Assembly (NCBI GenBank): GCA_046349635.1
Contig: JAXMBX010000040.1
Location: 1-46,756, forward strand
DNA: 46,756 nucleotides
Direction of reading: 5' to 3'
DNA from: JAXMBX01 sp046349635
Lineage (GTDB): Bacteria > Planctomycetota > Planctomycetia > Planctomycetales > Planctomycetaceae
Shown here: piece after piece, positions 33,677 through 41,915 of the stretch
Layout: every line of letters begins with the position of its first letter
Numbering within the stretch: the stretch's first letter is position 1
Program-made: the position numbers and the translations under genes
The notes under the pieces: generated by a model
What the model saw: only the letters and a program-made list of their open reading frames with translations
The model's database searches: none
Told to the model about the DNA's origin: nothing

Positions 33677-35239
33677 ATGATCATTCGCATAACGATTTGC
33701 TCCAGTCTCTTGTTGCTGGCGATTTCCCTGGATCGTGCCCCGCTCTTCGCAGAGGAATGGGCCGTCCGCCCGAAGCCCAGTCGCGATAAACGCCTGGCCC
33801 CGGAACTCGATCTCGTGCGGCACTGCGACTCTCACTACATGGGGATGTGTCGCAATGGCCGATCCGTCTACAAGACCACCTACGGTCAGGCCAATCAGAT
33901 GAAATCCATGGCCTCAAGCATGGATTCCAATGCCAGTAGCAAGGTTCATTCCCGGGGAAGACGATTGCTCATCAGCTATTCCGGTCGGGGGAAAAAACCG
34001 TCCGAAGCCACTCTCAAAGCCGCAGGTTTGAAAAAGATTGAGGACTACGAACGAGGTTCGTATCTGGTTGTCGAGCCGCTGGACTCCGTCACTGCGCAAA
34101 CAGTGACCGCGCTTTTGGCGGATGACGCTATTACCCACGCTTCACCCGACTATGTCATGACCGTTGCGCCCGTCGCCCGTGCGGCGGTGGCTCAGGACGA
34201 ACCCCCAACGGCGACGACTCCCAACGATCCTCTGTTCAGCCAGTTGTGGGGTATGAAGAATATTGGCGCGACTCAAGTCTGGCCCACCTTTCGCGATGCA
34301 ACGAACGTCGTTGTTGCGGTGATTGATACCGGCGTGGACTACACGCATCAGGATCTGAAGGCCAACATGTGGACTAAAAATGGCCGCTATGGTTACGATT
34401 TTTACGACAACGACGACGATCCGATGGATGAACAAAATCATGGAACCCACTGTGCCGGGACGATTGCAGGTGTGGGAAATAACGGCGTGGGGGTGGTCGG
34501 AGTCAATTGGAAGGCCCGCGTCATGGCCCTTCGATTCCTCGGGCCCGATGGATCCGGTTCGACCTCGGACGCCGTGAAGTGCATCGACTGGGCGGTCGCC
34601 AATGGAGCCCACGTCCTTTCCAACAGTTGGGCAGGACCGGATCTCCCCCCGCAACTTACGGAGGCGATCGCTCGGGCCGAGCAGAAGGGGGTGCTCTTCG
34701 TGGCGGCCGCAGGAAATACGGTGGGGAATGGCAACAACAATGACGCCAATCCCTACTACCCGGCGTCACTCCCCCATGCCAACATCATCTCCGTGGGGGC
34801 CATCGATGTGAATAATGCCCGTGGTTCCTTCAGCCACTTCGGCAGCAAGTCTGTGGACATCGGTGCGCCAGGTGTGGGAATTGTGAGTACCGTCCGGGGC
34901 AATAAGTATGATGAATATGACGGAACCTCCATGGCGACACCTCACGTTGCCGGTGCTGCGGCACTCGTCTGGGCCAAGACCTTTGCCTCCCCCGCTCAGG
35001 ATAAGACTCAGATGACCACCGTTCGCGATCTGATTTATGCCAACGCCAGGCCCGTTCCGGCTCTCGCGGCTCGGTGGGGAAATAACGCTCCTGCCAAGGT
35101 GCCGGGAGGGGTGCTCGATATTTCGTTCCTTGCGACCCAGGCGCCAAAAGAAGAACCTCCCGTCGAGACACCCCCCAGTCCTCCCCCCCGGCGATTGGTC
35201 CAGAATCGTATGAAAGTCGATCCGGCGAAACTTCGCTGA
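33677..35239 (+). CDS. Secreted subtilisin-like serine protease (S8)
   Basis: This 520-residue exported protease has a signal peptide (MIIRITICSSLLLLAISLDRAPLFA, cleavage before EEW). A propeptide of about 150 residues contains an inhibitor_I9-like stretch (LLISYSGRG... VVEPLDSVTAQTVTALLADDAITHASPDY). The S8 catalytic domain follows: Asp217 (VIDTGVD), His255 (NHGTHCAG), oxyanion Asn347 (AAAGNTVG) and Ser418 (GTSMATPH). The tail is Pro-rich (KEEPPVETPPSPPP). The ATG at 33677 has GAGG 5 nt upstream. The next gene follows 42 nt later, probably in one operon. Confidence 0.92.
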   Translation: MIIRITICSSLLLLAISLDRAPLFAEEWAVRPKPSRDKRLAPELDLVRHCDSHYMGMCRNGRSVYKTTYGQANQMKSMASSMDSNASSKVHSRGRRLLISYSGRGKKPSEATLKAAGLKKIEDYERGSYLVVEPLDSVTAQTVTALLADDAITHASPDYVMTVAPVARAAVAQDEPPTATTPNDPLFSQLWGMKNIGATQVWPTFRDATNVVVAVIDTGVDYTHQDLKANMWTKNGRYGYDFYDNDDDPMDEQNHGTHCAGTIAGVGNNGVGVVGVNWKARVMALRFLGPDGSGSTSDAVKCIDWAVANGAHVLSNSWAGPDLPPQLTEAIARAEQKGVLFVAAAGNTVGNGNNNDANPYYPASLPHANIISVGAIDVNNARGSFSHFGSKSVDIGAPGVGIVSTVRGNKYDEYDGTSMATPHVAGAAALVWAKTFASPAQDKTQMTTVRDLIYANARPVPALAARWGNNAPAKVPGGVLDISFLATQAPKEEPPVETPPSPPPRRLVQNRMKVDPAKLR

Positions 35240-35281
35240 CTTTGGTCACAGTGGATTCTTCTCTTGGCAGGAAACTGAAAA

Positions 35282-35890
35282 ATGTCGCAATTCATCCCCC
35301 AACTGCTAATCACTCTCTGCGCTCTCACAATGGCGACTGATCCACGGTGCGCAAAGGCGGAAGAGTCTCCCGTCAAAGTGGAATGCCACGGCCAACTGCG
35401 GACGGGAATTGTCGCCATCGGGGGAGAGACCACGGGGACAACCATCACGTTCGACCGCATCACCTGGGAGCTGAAACTTCCGGACGAAGACAGCCGCATG
35501 CTGGCGATGGAGCATAACAAGAAGCCCGTGACCGTGACGGGAAAGTTACGACGGGTGAAGGGACAGGCGATCTCCGTTCGCTGGATCCTTGATGTCGAAA
35601 AGCTCTCCGTGCGAGATGCCAGCCTTCTGAAGGAGGGCGCCAATCTGACCGTGGCAGGGACCCTTAAGGCAGCAGGCGATTCCGCAGGATTTGAAATCGC
35701 TGCCGGCAACATGGTTTGGCCGCTCGACCTTTCCGCGGATTCGGATATCAAGGACCGGGCCGAATCACTTGCTGGTAAATCGGTTGTCCTGCGGGGGCGT
35801 CTCGAACGGGATCCGAAAGCCGAGATTTCCGCGAAACGGACGATTCTCCACGTCAAAAAGCTGGAGTCGGCGGACGACGTCCAGAAGTGA
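35282..35890 (+). CDS. Exported protein with an internal duplication
   Basis: This 202-residue protein has a signal peptide (IPQLLITLCALTMATD, then RCAKAEES). The mature part holds two similar halves: VTVTGKLRRVKGQAISVRWI in the first and VVLRGRLERDPKAEISAKRT in the second, each followed by a strand ending V-x-K-L. The pattern suggests two OB-fold-like or small beta-barrel units. I do not recognise the family. It starts 42 nt after the subtilisin stop with AGGAAA upstream, so it may be a partner, substrate or inhibitor of that protease; this is inference. Confidence 0.7.
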   Translation: MSQFIPQLLITLCALTMATDPRCAKAEESPVKVECHGQLRTGIVAIGGETTGTTITFDRITWELKLPDEDSRMLAMEHNKKPVTVTGKLRRVKGQAISVRWILDVEKLSVRDASLLKEGANLTVAGTLKAAGDSAGFEIAAGNMVWPLDLSADSDIKDRAESLAGKSVVLRGRLERDPKAEISAKRTILHVKKLESADDVQK

Positions 35891-35952
35891 CCGCTCGGGT
35901 CGTTCACGTAGGTCGCGGCAGCGACGACGTCATCGGCTTGGGAAAACAGAAA

Positions 35953-35986
35953 ACCGCAAGTCCCCATTTGCATGAGAACTTGCGGT
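35953..35986 (-). terminator. Terminator hairpin, decayed copy next to the tRNA-Cys relic
   Basis: ACCGCAAGT (35953-35961) pairs perfectly over 9 bp with ACTTGCGGT (35978-35986). Read on the minus strand it is followed by TTCTGTTTTCC. Sequence and position match the terminator of the intact tRNA-Cys at 37103-37136, so this is its duplicated copy. It may still end transcription. Confidence 0.7.
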
Positions 35987-35989
35987 GAA

Positions 35990-36062
35990 AGGCGCCGCTC
36001 GGTTTTAAACCGAAGATATGCTATGTCGCATCAATTTCATGTGTAGCATCTGTCGCGGCGAT
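35990..36062 (-). pseudogene. tRNA-Cys relic
   Basis: On the minus strand the last 25 nt of this stretch nearly match tRNA-Cys at 37140-37212: T stem TTCGG/CCGAG, T loop TTTAAAA (TTCAAAT in the intact gene), acceptor strand CGGCGCC and discriminator T. Counting back, the acceptor 5' strand would be ATCGCCG at 36056-36062, still complementary over 5 bp, and the total length (73 nt) equals the intact tRNA. The D arm and anticodon arm cannot be folded canonically, so it cannot act as tRNA. It is either a tandem duplicate that decayed or a partial attachment-site copy. Confidence 0.65.
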
Positions 36063-36127
36063 AATCTCGGTAAAAAGTTTGATTTTGACGCGACACCAAA
36101 GCGTTACACGCTCCAGGCGGTCGTTCG

Positions 36128-36379
36128 TCAGGAATTCGGGTCATAGTCAGAGGCAGCGATGATTTCCCCCTCTGGTGTTGTAAACCGATATTGTCCTGGC
36201 TCCCCCGGTGTGACCGTATGCCCGGTTTTCGTCCGGAACGATTTTGTAGGTGGCGAGAGAGGTTGTCGTGTCTCGCCCCTTCCAGCGAAAGGTGTGTGGA
36301 GGCAATGCATGATCTCATGGATCTGACCGGTGGCATCGACGGCAGAAAATGAAGCAATGAGCGATGTGTTGATACCCAT
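36128..36379 (-). CDS. Small protein of unknown function
   Basis: This 83-residue protein begins MGINTSLIASFSAVDATGQI. It contains HEIMHCLHTPF near residue 21 and a Gly/Pro/Thr-rich C-terminal half (GHTVTPGEPGQYRFTTPEGE). AGGA lies about 6 nt upstream of the ATG, which supports expression. There is no signal peptide or known domain. It lies inside the 1.1-kb stretch between the tRNA-Cys relic and the intact tRNA, with no homologous-looking neighbours, so it may be cargo of a decayed insertion. Confidence 0.45.
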   Translation of the reverse strand: MGINTSLIASFSAVDATGQIHEIMHCLHTPFAGRGETRQPLSPPTKSFRTKTGHTVTPGEPGQYRFTTPEGEIIAASDYDPNS

Positions 36380-36684
36380 TAGGAGTCCTGTTACGAGGTT
36401 GAGTTGAAGCGTAAGCCTGAACCTTAGCAGATAATGACGAAAAAGGAGAGACGGTTTTGGATGAAAGGGGGGTGTAGAGGGGGACGTAGCGAGTTTCTGC
36501 GGACTGGAACAACGTTTTGAGGGGCAACCGATCAGGAATCAGCCGGTTCCTGTGGATGATGTCTGAGCGGCAGTCTGCCACGAGACCCTCAACCACAGCC
36601 ATTCCCCCGGCTAATTCCAACAAAACGCCTCGAGGAGCAATTTCGGCGGGCGTTTGGCGTTTCCAGCGCGGTAGAATCAATCAC
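36380..36684. other. Intergenic within the tRNA-bounded segment
   Basis: 305 nt between two small ORFs on opposite strands. I see no integrase remnant, no transposase remnant and no RNA gene here. Confidence 0.4.
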
Positions 36685-36912
36685 ATGATGGAAATTGAAA
36701 TCGCCGAAACCGAAGTCAAGGACTTCCTCAGGTCACTCCCTTATCTGTCACCATCCCGTCTGCACGATAGTCTGCGAGGGATTCAGATTCGCCGCGTGGA
36801 TCTTTCAACAGCCGAATGGATTGGAAAGATTCCCAGCATGGCGGCACGGGGAAGGTTTATGATTGTAGACCACCTGGGAGAAGCTGTGCTTGTCTATCAG
36901 AAGAACGGGTAG
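36685..36912 (+). CDS. Small protein of unknown function
   Basis: This 75-residue protein (MMEIEIAETEVKDFLRSL...) has an alpha/beta-looking pattern ending RFMIVDHLGEAVLVYQKNG. It has no signal peptide and no recognised domain. The ribosome binding site is weak. The codon pattern and hydrophobic spacing look protein-like. It lies in the same tRNA-bounded segment as the gene at 36128-36379. Confidence 0.45.
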   Translation: MMEIEIAETEVKDFLRSLPYLSPSRLHDSLRGIQIRRVDLSTAEWIGKIPSMAARGRFMIVDHLGEAVLVYQKNG

Positions 36913-37102
36913 GCCCTGTTTTCATCGATTTCAGGGTGGGATTGTTCCCCAAAGGTTGATGTGACATGCAAACGTCGCAACAACAATCGAGTTCTACGCG
37001 ATTGAAGAGGCAGGGGAGTTCACGGCTGCAGTGTAGCCGGCCTTTGCTCACACTTTTGCGAACTCTGTCGAGTCGCCGACTCCGGAGCCTGAAAAAGAGA
37101 AA

Positions 37103-37136
37103 GCCGCAAACCCCATTGATGAATGAGGCTTGCGGC
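37103..37136 (-). terminator. Intrinsic terminator of tRNA-Cys
   Basis: On the minus strand GCCGCAAGCC pairs with GGTTTGCGGC (one G-U pair) around a loop of about 14 nt, followed by TTTCTCTTTTTC. It starts 4 nt past the discriminator base of tRNA-Cys. Confidence 0.85.
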
Positions 37137-37139
37137 AAG

Positions 37140-37212
37140 AGGCGCCGCTCGGATTTGAACCGAGGATGACGGATTTGCAATCCGTTGCCTTAGGCCACTT
37201 GGCTACGGCGCC
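37140..37212 (-). tRNA. tRNA-Cys (anticodon GCA)
   Basis: The minus strand folds as a complete cloverleaf of 73 nt: acceptor GGCGCCG/CGGCGCC, D stem GCC/GGC, anticodon stem ACGGA/TCCGT with loop TTGCAAA (anticodon GCA), a 4-nt variable region, T stem CTCGG/CCGAG with loop TTCAAAT, and discriminator U73, the identity base for Cys. The CCA end is not encoded. A strong terminator follows. Confidence 0.97.
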
Positions 37213-37576
37213 GTATTCACTTCTGCAAAACCAGACCCTTACAGAATCGGACCGGAGAGGTCTTACTCTTCAGTCCGGAAAAGCAAAATCCACCGATTAA
37301 TCCCGCGGGTAAAAGCGGTCAGTTTGCAGGAATCGTACAAGTGGCAATTCGCGTGGTCAAGTGATACGGGGCAAACTTTGCGGGCATGTCGTTGTGTCAA
37401 AATAAGTGGACTACGGGGCGTGTGGAGCGTGTGAATGTTGTTCTGCAAAGCCCCTGGTTTCGCACGCTTCGCTATTCTGGCGTAATCGATGTCACGCAGC
37501 TACGATGCACGAATCGTGAGGACACTTCTCCCTGATTTTCTCTCATCGCAGCTTCTCCTACCATTGAGTGACACCG
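37213..37576. other. Intergenic region upstream of tRNA-Cys and the next protein gene
   Basis: 364 nt with the tRNA promoter expected on the minus strand. I see no gene and no clear repeat. Confidence 0.45.
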
Positions 37577-38386
37577 ATGCCCGAGACTCGTTCGCCCGCT
37601 TCCTCTGAAACCGAAGAACAACTCATCCTCCGCGCCCAGGAATCCCTCAGCCAATGCCGTTGGGTAGTGGGGGAATGCGCCGCCAAATGGACCAAACGGT
37701 TTGCCCGTGGCCGGACGGACGCCGATTTCGGGAACCTCATCGGTCTGTCCGGGGATCAGGTCTATCAGCGTCGCCGGGTCTGGGAATCGTTTGCGGATGT
37801 CTCCGAGCAGTTCCCGCACCTCCGCTGGTCCCACTTCTATTGTGCCCTGAATTGGGACGATGCCATGGAGTGCCTCCAGTGGGCGGAGGACATGCAGGGG
37901 ACCGTCGCCCAGATGCGGGCCTGGCGTCGCGCTCAGCATGGAGAGGACCTCACCACCGATGGGGAAGATCTGGACGCCCCTCTGACACTTCAAACGGCCT
38001 ACGTTCAGGATCCGGGGCAGGGGGGAGGCTCCCGTCGCAATCCCACCGGTGAAGAACCCCCGTTTGACGTCGATCAGGAGTTCGACGCCGAGGGGAATCC
38101 CGTGGGGCGGATGGCCGGAGTTGCCCGCGATGTCGAACAAGGGGAAAACTATGCCCCCTTCCGCTCCGGTGCGATGACTCCACCCCGGGAACAAAAAGAA
38201 AAATCGGCCGTCGCGACCCCTCTCACCACCGAGCAACTGGCGAAACGGCTCTCTTCCACCCTGGAACGCTGCACCAAAGCGATTGGGACCGATTTTATCG
38301 AGGAGTTTTCCACGCTGCCGGAAAAGATCCAGGAGCGTTTGAAGGCCGCTCTGGAAGAACTCAACGAAAAACTGGCGGACCTGTAA
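37577..38386 (+). CDS. Protein of unknown function with N-terminal helical domain
   Basis: This 269-residue protein has a helical N-terminal domain of about 110 residues (QCRWVVGECAAKWTKRFARG, FGNLIGLSGDQVYQRRRVWE, FYCALNWDDAMECLQWAEDM). The segment around DFGNLIGLSGDQVYQRRRVW has a helix-turn-helix-like look. An acidic, Gly/Pro-rich linker of about 90 residues and a C-terminal helix (IQERLKAALEELNEKLADL) follow. There is no signal peptide. A DNA-binding role is possible but unproven. The start is the ATG at 37577; GTG at 37568 is an alternative. It lies 115 nt before the DegQ-like protease gene. Confidence 0.65.
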   Translation: MPETRSPASSETEEQLILRAQESLSQCRWVVGECAAKWTKRFARGRTDADFGNLIGLSGDQVYQRRRVWESFADVSEQFPHLRWSHFYCALNWDDAMECLQWAEDMQGTVAQMRAWRRAQHGEDLTTDGEDLDAPLTLQTAYVQDPGQGGGSRRNPTGEEPPFDVDQEFDAEGNPVGRMAGVARDVEQGENYAPFRSGAMTPPREQKEKSAVATPLTTEQLAKRLSSTLERCTKAIGTDFIEEFSTLPEKIQERLKAALEELNEKLADL

Positions 38387-38501
38387 GCCCGCTGGCCTGG
38401 GGGCGGGAGCGTGGGTTTCCGGAATACCTTGCGATATAGTATTTTGTCTCCATGCCCGTGCGATCGTCCCCTGTCACTGTTTTTCGGAAGACTTTGAAGC
38501 C

Positions 38502-39665
38502 ATGTCCGACTTCGAGGCCACACGCCCGGAACGTCCGACAGCCAATTTGAACTGGCTGGTGGTCTTTCTCCTCTTGCTCGTTGGGGTTCTGGTCTGGCGG
38601 ACTTTGAACCCCGGCTTGACGGCCTTGTTCAATCCCCAGGCCGCACCGCGACCCATCGCAGCCCGGGGGGATCTCGCTGAAGACGAAAAAAGCACGATCG
38701 CCATTTTCAAACAGGCCTCCCCCAGCGTCGTCCATATCACGTCCCTGCGCAAAGTGATCTACCAGCTCCAGCCTCTGGATATTCCAGAGGGTACCGGGAC
38801 AGGCTTTGTCTGGAGTGAGGATGGTTACATTGTCACCAACTACCACGTCGTCTTTTCTTCCGAAAAAACCACCGGGGCTACCGTCGCCTTGGCCGATGGT
38901 AAACGACTCCCGGCGCGCCTCGTCGGAGCTGCCCCCGAATACGACCTTGCCGTCCTCAAGATTGACGCTCCTGCGGGTTCGCTCCGCCCTATCCTCATTG
39001 GGGAATCGGGGAACCTGCAGGTCGGGCAGAAGGTCTTCGCCATCGGGAATCCGTTCGGTCTCGACCAGACACTCACGACCGGAGTCATCGGCGGCCTGAA
39101 TCGCGAAATCAAATCCCGCCTGCAGGGACGTATTATCAAGGGGGTGATCCAGACCGATGCCGCCATCAATCCCGGGAATTCCGGCGGACCGCTCTTGGAT
39201 AGCGCCGGGCGGCTCATCGGGATCAACACCATGATCGTCAGTCCCTCCGGGGTTAACGTCGGGATCGGCTACGCCGTGCCCGTTGATATTGTCAATCGCG
39301 TCGTCCCTCAGATTATCCAGACCGGCAAGCCGGCCCGCGTCGGGATGGGAATCGAGGTCGCCTCCGACCTGGTCGTCGCCATGATGATTAAGCAGAACCG
39401 TCTCCCGCGCGAAGGGGTCCTCATCGCCAATGTCCCCGAGGGCTCCGCCGCCGCCCAGGCGGGACTCGTCCCTTGCTCTCGGAGCCCGGACGGAGAGATT
39501 GTCCTGGGGGATCTCATCGTCGGGATTGATGGCGAGAACATCACCAAGTCACCCGATCTCATCTGGGCACTGCAAAAGCACAAACCGGGAGACCACGTCA
39601 AACTCAAGGTTCTCCGGGAGTCTAAGGAAATCGAAACGGAACTCACCCTTCAGGCGCTGGAATAA
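38502..39665 (+). CDS. Membrane-anchored trypsin-like protease (DegQ/HtrA family) with PDZ domain
   Basis: This 387-residue envelope protease resembles DegS/HtrA. One N-terminal transmembrane helix (residues about 18-33) is followed by the S1 domain with catalytic His115 (TNYHVV), Asp148 (PEYDLAVLKI) and Ser227 (INPGNSGGP). A single PDZ domain follows (about 285-385, LIANVPEGSAAAQAGLVP). HtrA proteases remove damaged proteins or start stress signalling by cutting an anti-sigma factor. The start is the ATG at 38502. A small inverted repeat follows the stop at about 39733-39756. It is close to a STAS gene on the same strand. Confidence 0.93.
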   Translation: MSDFEATRPERPTANLNWLVVFLLLLVGVLVWRTLNPGLTALFNPQAAPRPIAARGDLAEDEKSTIAIFKQASPSVVHITSLRKVIYQLQPLDIPEGTGTGFVWSEDGYIVTNYHVVFSSEKTTGATVALADGKRLPARLVGAAPEYDLAVLKIDAPAGSLRPILIGESGNLQVGQKVFAIGNPFGLDQTLTTGVIGGLNREIKSRLQGRIIKGVIQTDAAINPGNSGGPLLDSAGRLIGINTMIVSPSGVNVGIGYAVPVDIVNRVVPQIIQTGKPARVGMGIEVASDLVVAMMIKQNRLPREGVLIANVPEGSAAAQAGLVPCSRSPDGEIVLGDLIVGIDGENITKSPDLIWALQKHKPGDHVKLKVLRESKEIETELTLQALE

Positions 39666-39861
39666 TCGATGCCCGGGGAATTCTGGCGGCAATAAAATCT
39701 GTGACCGACCTAAATGCGACTGATTAAAAATTGCATTTTCCCCCAACCGGGGCGAAAATTGGAACAACAGACTCCTTGCACAACTCATTTTGACGGGACG
39801 CCGCTGTTCTCTTGCGGTTCGATCTCCGTCCGGGTCCCTCAGGAGTTCAAAGAGGTCCAAC

Positions 39862-40227
39862 ATGGCTGACCAGCCGCTTCCCACTCTGCAGCAGGAAAAA
39901 GAGGTGACGGTCGTCACCTTCGGCAGCGAACTCGAATCGATCGATGAGAGCTTGCTCCCCGGACTCGGCAACTATCTGGCGGAACAGTCCCGCATCGTTC
40001 AGCCGGCGGCCATGATCTTCGACATGACCAAGGTCCAGTTTTTCAGTTCCAGCTTTATCGAGCTCCTGTTCCGGGTCTCGAACAAGCTCGCCTCGCGCGG
40101 CGGAAAATTTGCCATCTGTGGGCTGACACCCCATTGCGCGGAAGTTCTTCACGTCACCAACCTGGATCGACTCTGGAAAATTTATCCCAACCGACAAGCT
40201 GCGCTGGAAGGCTTGGCCTCTCCCTGA
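39862..40227 (+). CDS. STAS domain protein (anti-sigma factor antagonist-like)
   Basis: This 121-residue protein is a single STAS domain (VTVVTFGSELESID, MIFDMTKVQFFSSSFIELLF, RGGKFAICGLTPHCAEVLHV). In SpoIIAA-type antagonists the phosphorylated Ser lies in a DSSG motif. Here the aligned site reads SSSF (Ser62-64), so the Asp and Gly are replaced; regulation by phosphorylation may still occur on one of the Ser residues. No kinase, phosphatase or sigma factor is adjacent. The ATG at 39862 has AGAGG upstream. Confidence 0.85.
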   Translation: MADQPLPTLQQEKEVTVVTFGSELESIDESLLPGLGNYLAEQSRIVQPAAMIFDMTKVQFFSSSFIELLFRVSNKLASRGGKFAICGLTPHCAEVLHVTNLDRLWKIYPNRQAALEGLASP

Positions 40228-40351
40228 TCTGGAGGAACAGCGGATTGGGGTTGGCGTGAGTTCGCGAGTAAGGAGGGCGTCAGATAATTGTTCTGTCGAC
40301 GCTTTGCTCTCTGGCGAGCAGGTGAGAGGGAAGTGAAGGACGTGAGCAAGA

Positions 40352-40549
40352 CTAGCGCGGCGGGAATGGATTCTCTTCGCCGGTTGTCAGCCACGGAGAG
40401 CATTCGCCCCCCAGATCAATGCTCTCGTGTGAACTGATGTCTTCAATCCGAAACACGACTTCCTGCCCCTCAACATCGACGACCGTTAACAAACTTTCAC
40501 CGACCAGAATGGTGTCGCCAACGTTCAGTTCCATTTCGGATTCGTTCAC
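40352..40549 (-). CDS. Small beta-rich protein of unknown function
   Basis: This 65-residue protein is read from GTG at 40549, which has a strong GGAGG 5 nt upstream; a GTG 12 nt earlier is less likely because it overlaps that site. The core MELNVGDTILVGESLLTVVD and EVVFRIEDIS form a run of short strands. The pattern (IGxxI-type turn, then two V-rich strands) faintly resembles CsrA but lacks its Arg and is too diverged to call. The C terminus is Pro-rich. It is convergent with the STAS gene. Confidence 0.55.
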   Translation of the reverse strand: MNESEMELNVGDTILVGESLLTVVDVEGQEVVFRIEDISSHESIDLGGECSPWLTTGEENPFPPR

Positions 40550-40843
40550 ATTGACCTCCACTGTGCAGGACGCTCTGCCAGATCACGCAATCACGCGGCA
40601 GAGCAAACTCGAAAGCTGAGGCATACCGTAGCAAAAAGGTTTTACCTCGTAAACCCAACTCTTGTGGGAAAATGCGCTCAAAACAGGTGCGAAGAATTAT
40701 TGTTCAAACAGTTGATTGCGCAGGCTCTTCTGTTGATCTCGAACAACTCGCATGTTAACAAGCAATCATTCTTCAACTCCCGTTCATGAGTCCGTTTCCT
40801 TTCACGAAATCCTCTGGCACTTTCTCCCTTTCAGACACGCCCC

Positions 40844-41809
40844 ATGCTTGATGTGTTGCGATTTGAACCGATTCTCAAACGGGCCCGCTGGGGAGGGCGG
40901 AGACTGGGTTCGTATCTTCACAAATCGCTCGGGCTCGAATCGGATTACGCGGAAAGCTGGGAACTCGTCGACCACGGTCAGGACCAGAGCCGCATTCTCT
41001 CCGGGCCGCATGCGGGTATCACTCTCGGAGAATTAACGCGTCGATTTCCTCGCGAACTCTTCGGCAATCGATCTGAGTATCCTTCCACGTTTCCTCTCCT
41101 GGTCAAGTTCCTCGATGCCCAGGATCTGTTGTCCGTCCAGGTTCATCCGAACGACATTCAGGCCCCGCAATTTATCCCCGGCAGCCGCGGAAAAACCGAA
41201 GCGTGGTATATCCTCGACGCTGCCCCCGAAAGTTGTGTGTATGCCGGCTTTCAGCCTGGAACCAACGCGGATAAAGTCCGGCAGGCACTTCGCTCCGGCA
41301 CGATTGCCGACCTGCTCATCGCATTAAAAGTCCAGCGTGGAGACACGCTCCTCATTCCTGCGGGCACCGTTCACGCCCTCGGAAAAGGTGTCCTCCTTCT
41401 CGAAATTCAACAGGCCAGCGACATTACCTTCCGCCTTGACGACTGGGGCAGGGCAGGGGCTGATGGAAAACCTCGCGCGCTCCATATCGAAGAGTCGCTG
41501 CAGTGTCTCGATTTTGAGTCCCGTCCCAGATTGCAAATGGCGGTGCGATCCTCCGGCGAACTGATTCGTTCGGATTACTTCGCCCTGCACAAACATGTGA
41601 TTCGCGGGGCAACATCCCTCCCCGGTGAAGATCGTTGCCGCATTCTGAGTGTGATCGCTGGACAGGGACGACTTATCACACAGAGTTCCAGCGAACCGCT
41701 TGCGATCGGCAAGACATTCTTGATACCCGCCTGTGTAGGCGATGTTCTCATCGAATCAGATGCGGACCTCGAACTGATCGAAACCCGGGTTCCCGACTCG
41801 CAGCATTAA
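40844..41809 (+). CDS. manA: Mannose-6-phosphate isomerase (class I)
   Basis: ManA interconverts mannose-6-phosphate and fructose-6-phosphate. The zinc ligands are all present: Gln99 and His101 (LSVQVHPND), Glu119 (GKTEAWYIL) and His177 (PAGTVHAL). The motif LLEIQQASDITFRLDDWGR is typical of the short (about 320-residue) type found in Bacillus and many environmental bacteria. It is 321 residues long and complete. It stands alone, convergent with glnD. It may feed GDP-mannose and envelope sugar pathways, or mannose use. Confidence 0.93.
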   Translation: MLDVLRFEPILKRARWGGRRLGSYLHKSLGLESDYAESWELVDHGQDQSRILSGPHAGITLGELTRRFPRELFGNRSEYPSTFPLLVKFLDAQDLLSVQVHPNDIQAPQFIPGSRGKTEAWYILDAAPESCVYAGFQPGTNADKVRQALRSGTIADLLIALKVQRGDTLLIPAGTVHALGKGVLLLEIQQASDITFRLDDWGRAGADGKPRALHIEESLQCLDFESRPRLQMAVRSSGELIRSDYFALHKHVIRGATSLPGEDRCRILSVIAGQGRLITQSSSEPLAIGKTFLIPACVGDVLIESDADLELIETRVPDSQH

Positions 41810-41915
41810 GAGGCTAAGCCGCTGGTTCGCTATCGCTCACGAAATGTGGGTGGTGACCATCTTCAGCGTCACTGTTGCACGGACTGCAATTCGTCAAGCG
41901 CATTTTGCGAGATGT

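Noticed and set aside
35990..36062. A second functional tRNA-Cys
   Set aside because: The T arm and acceptor survive but the anticodon arm cannot form and no Cys anticodon is present.
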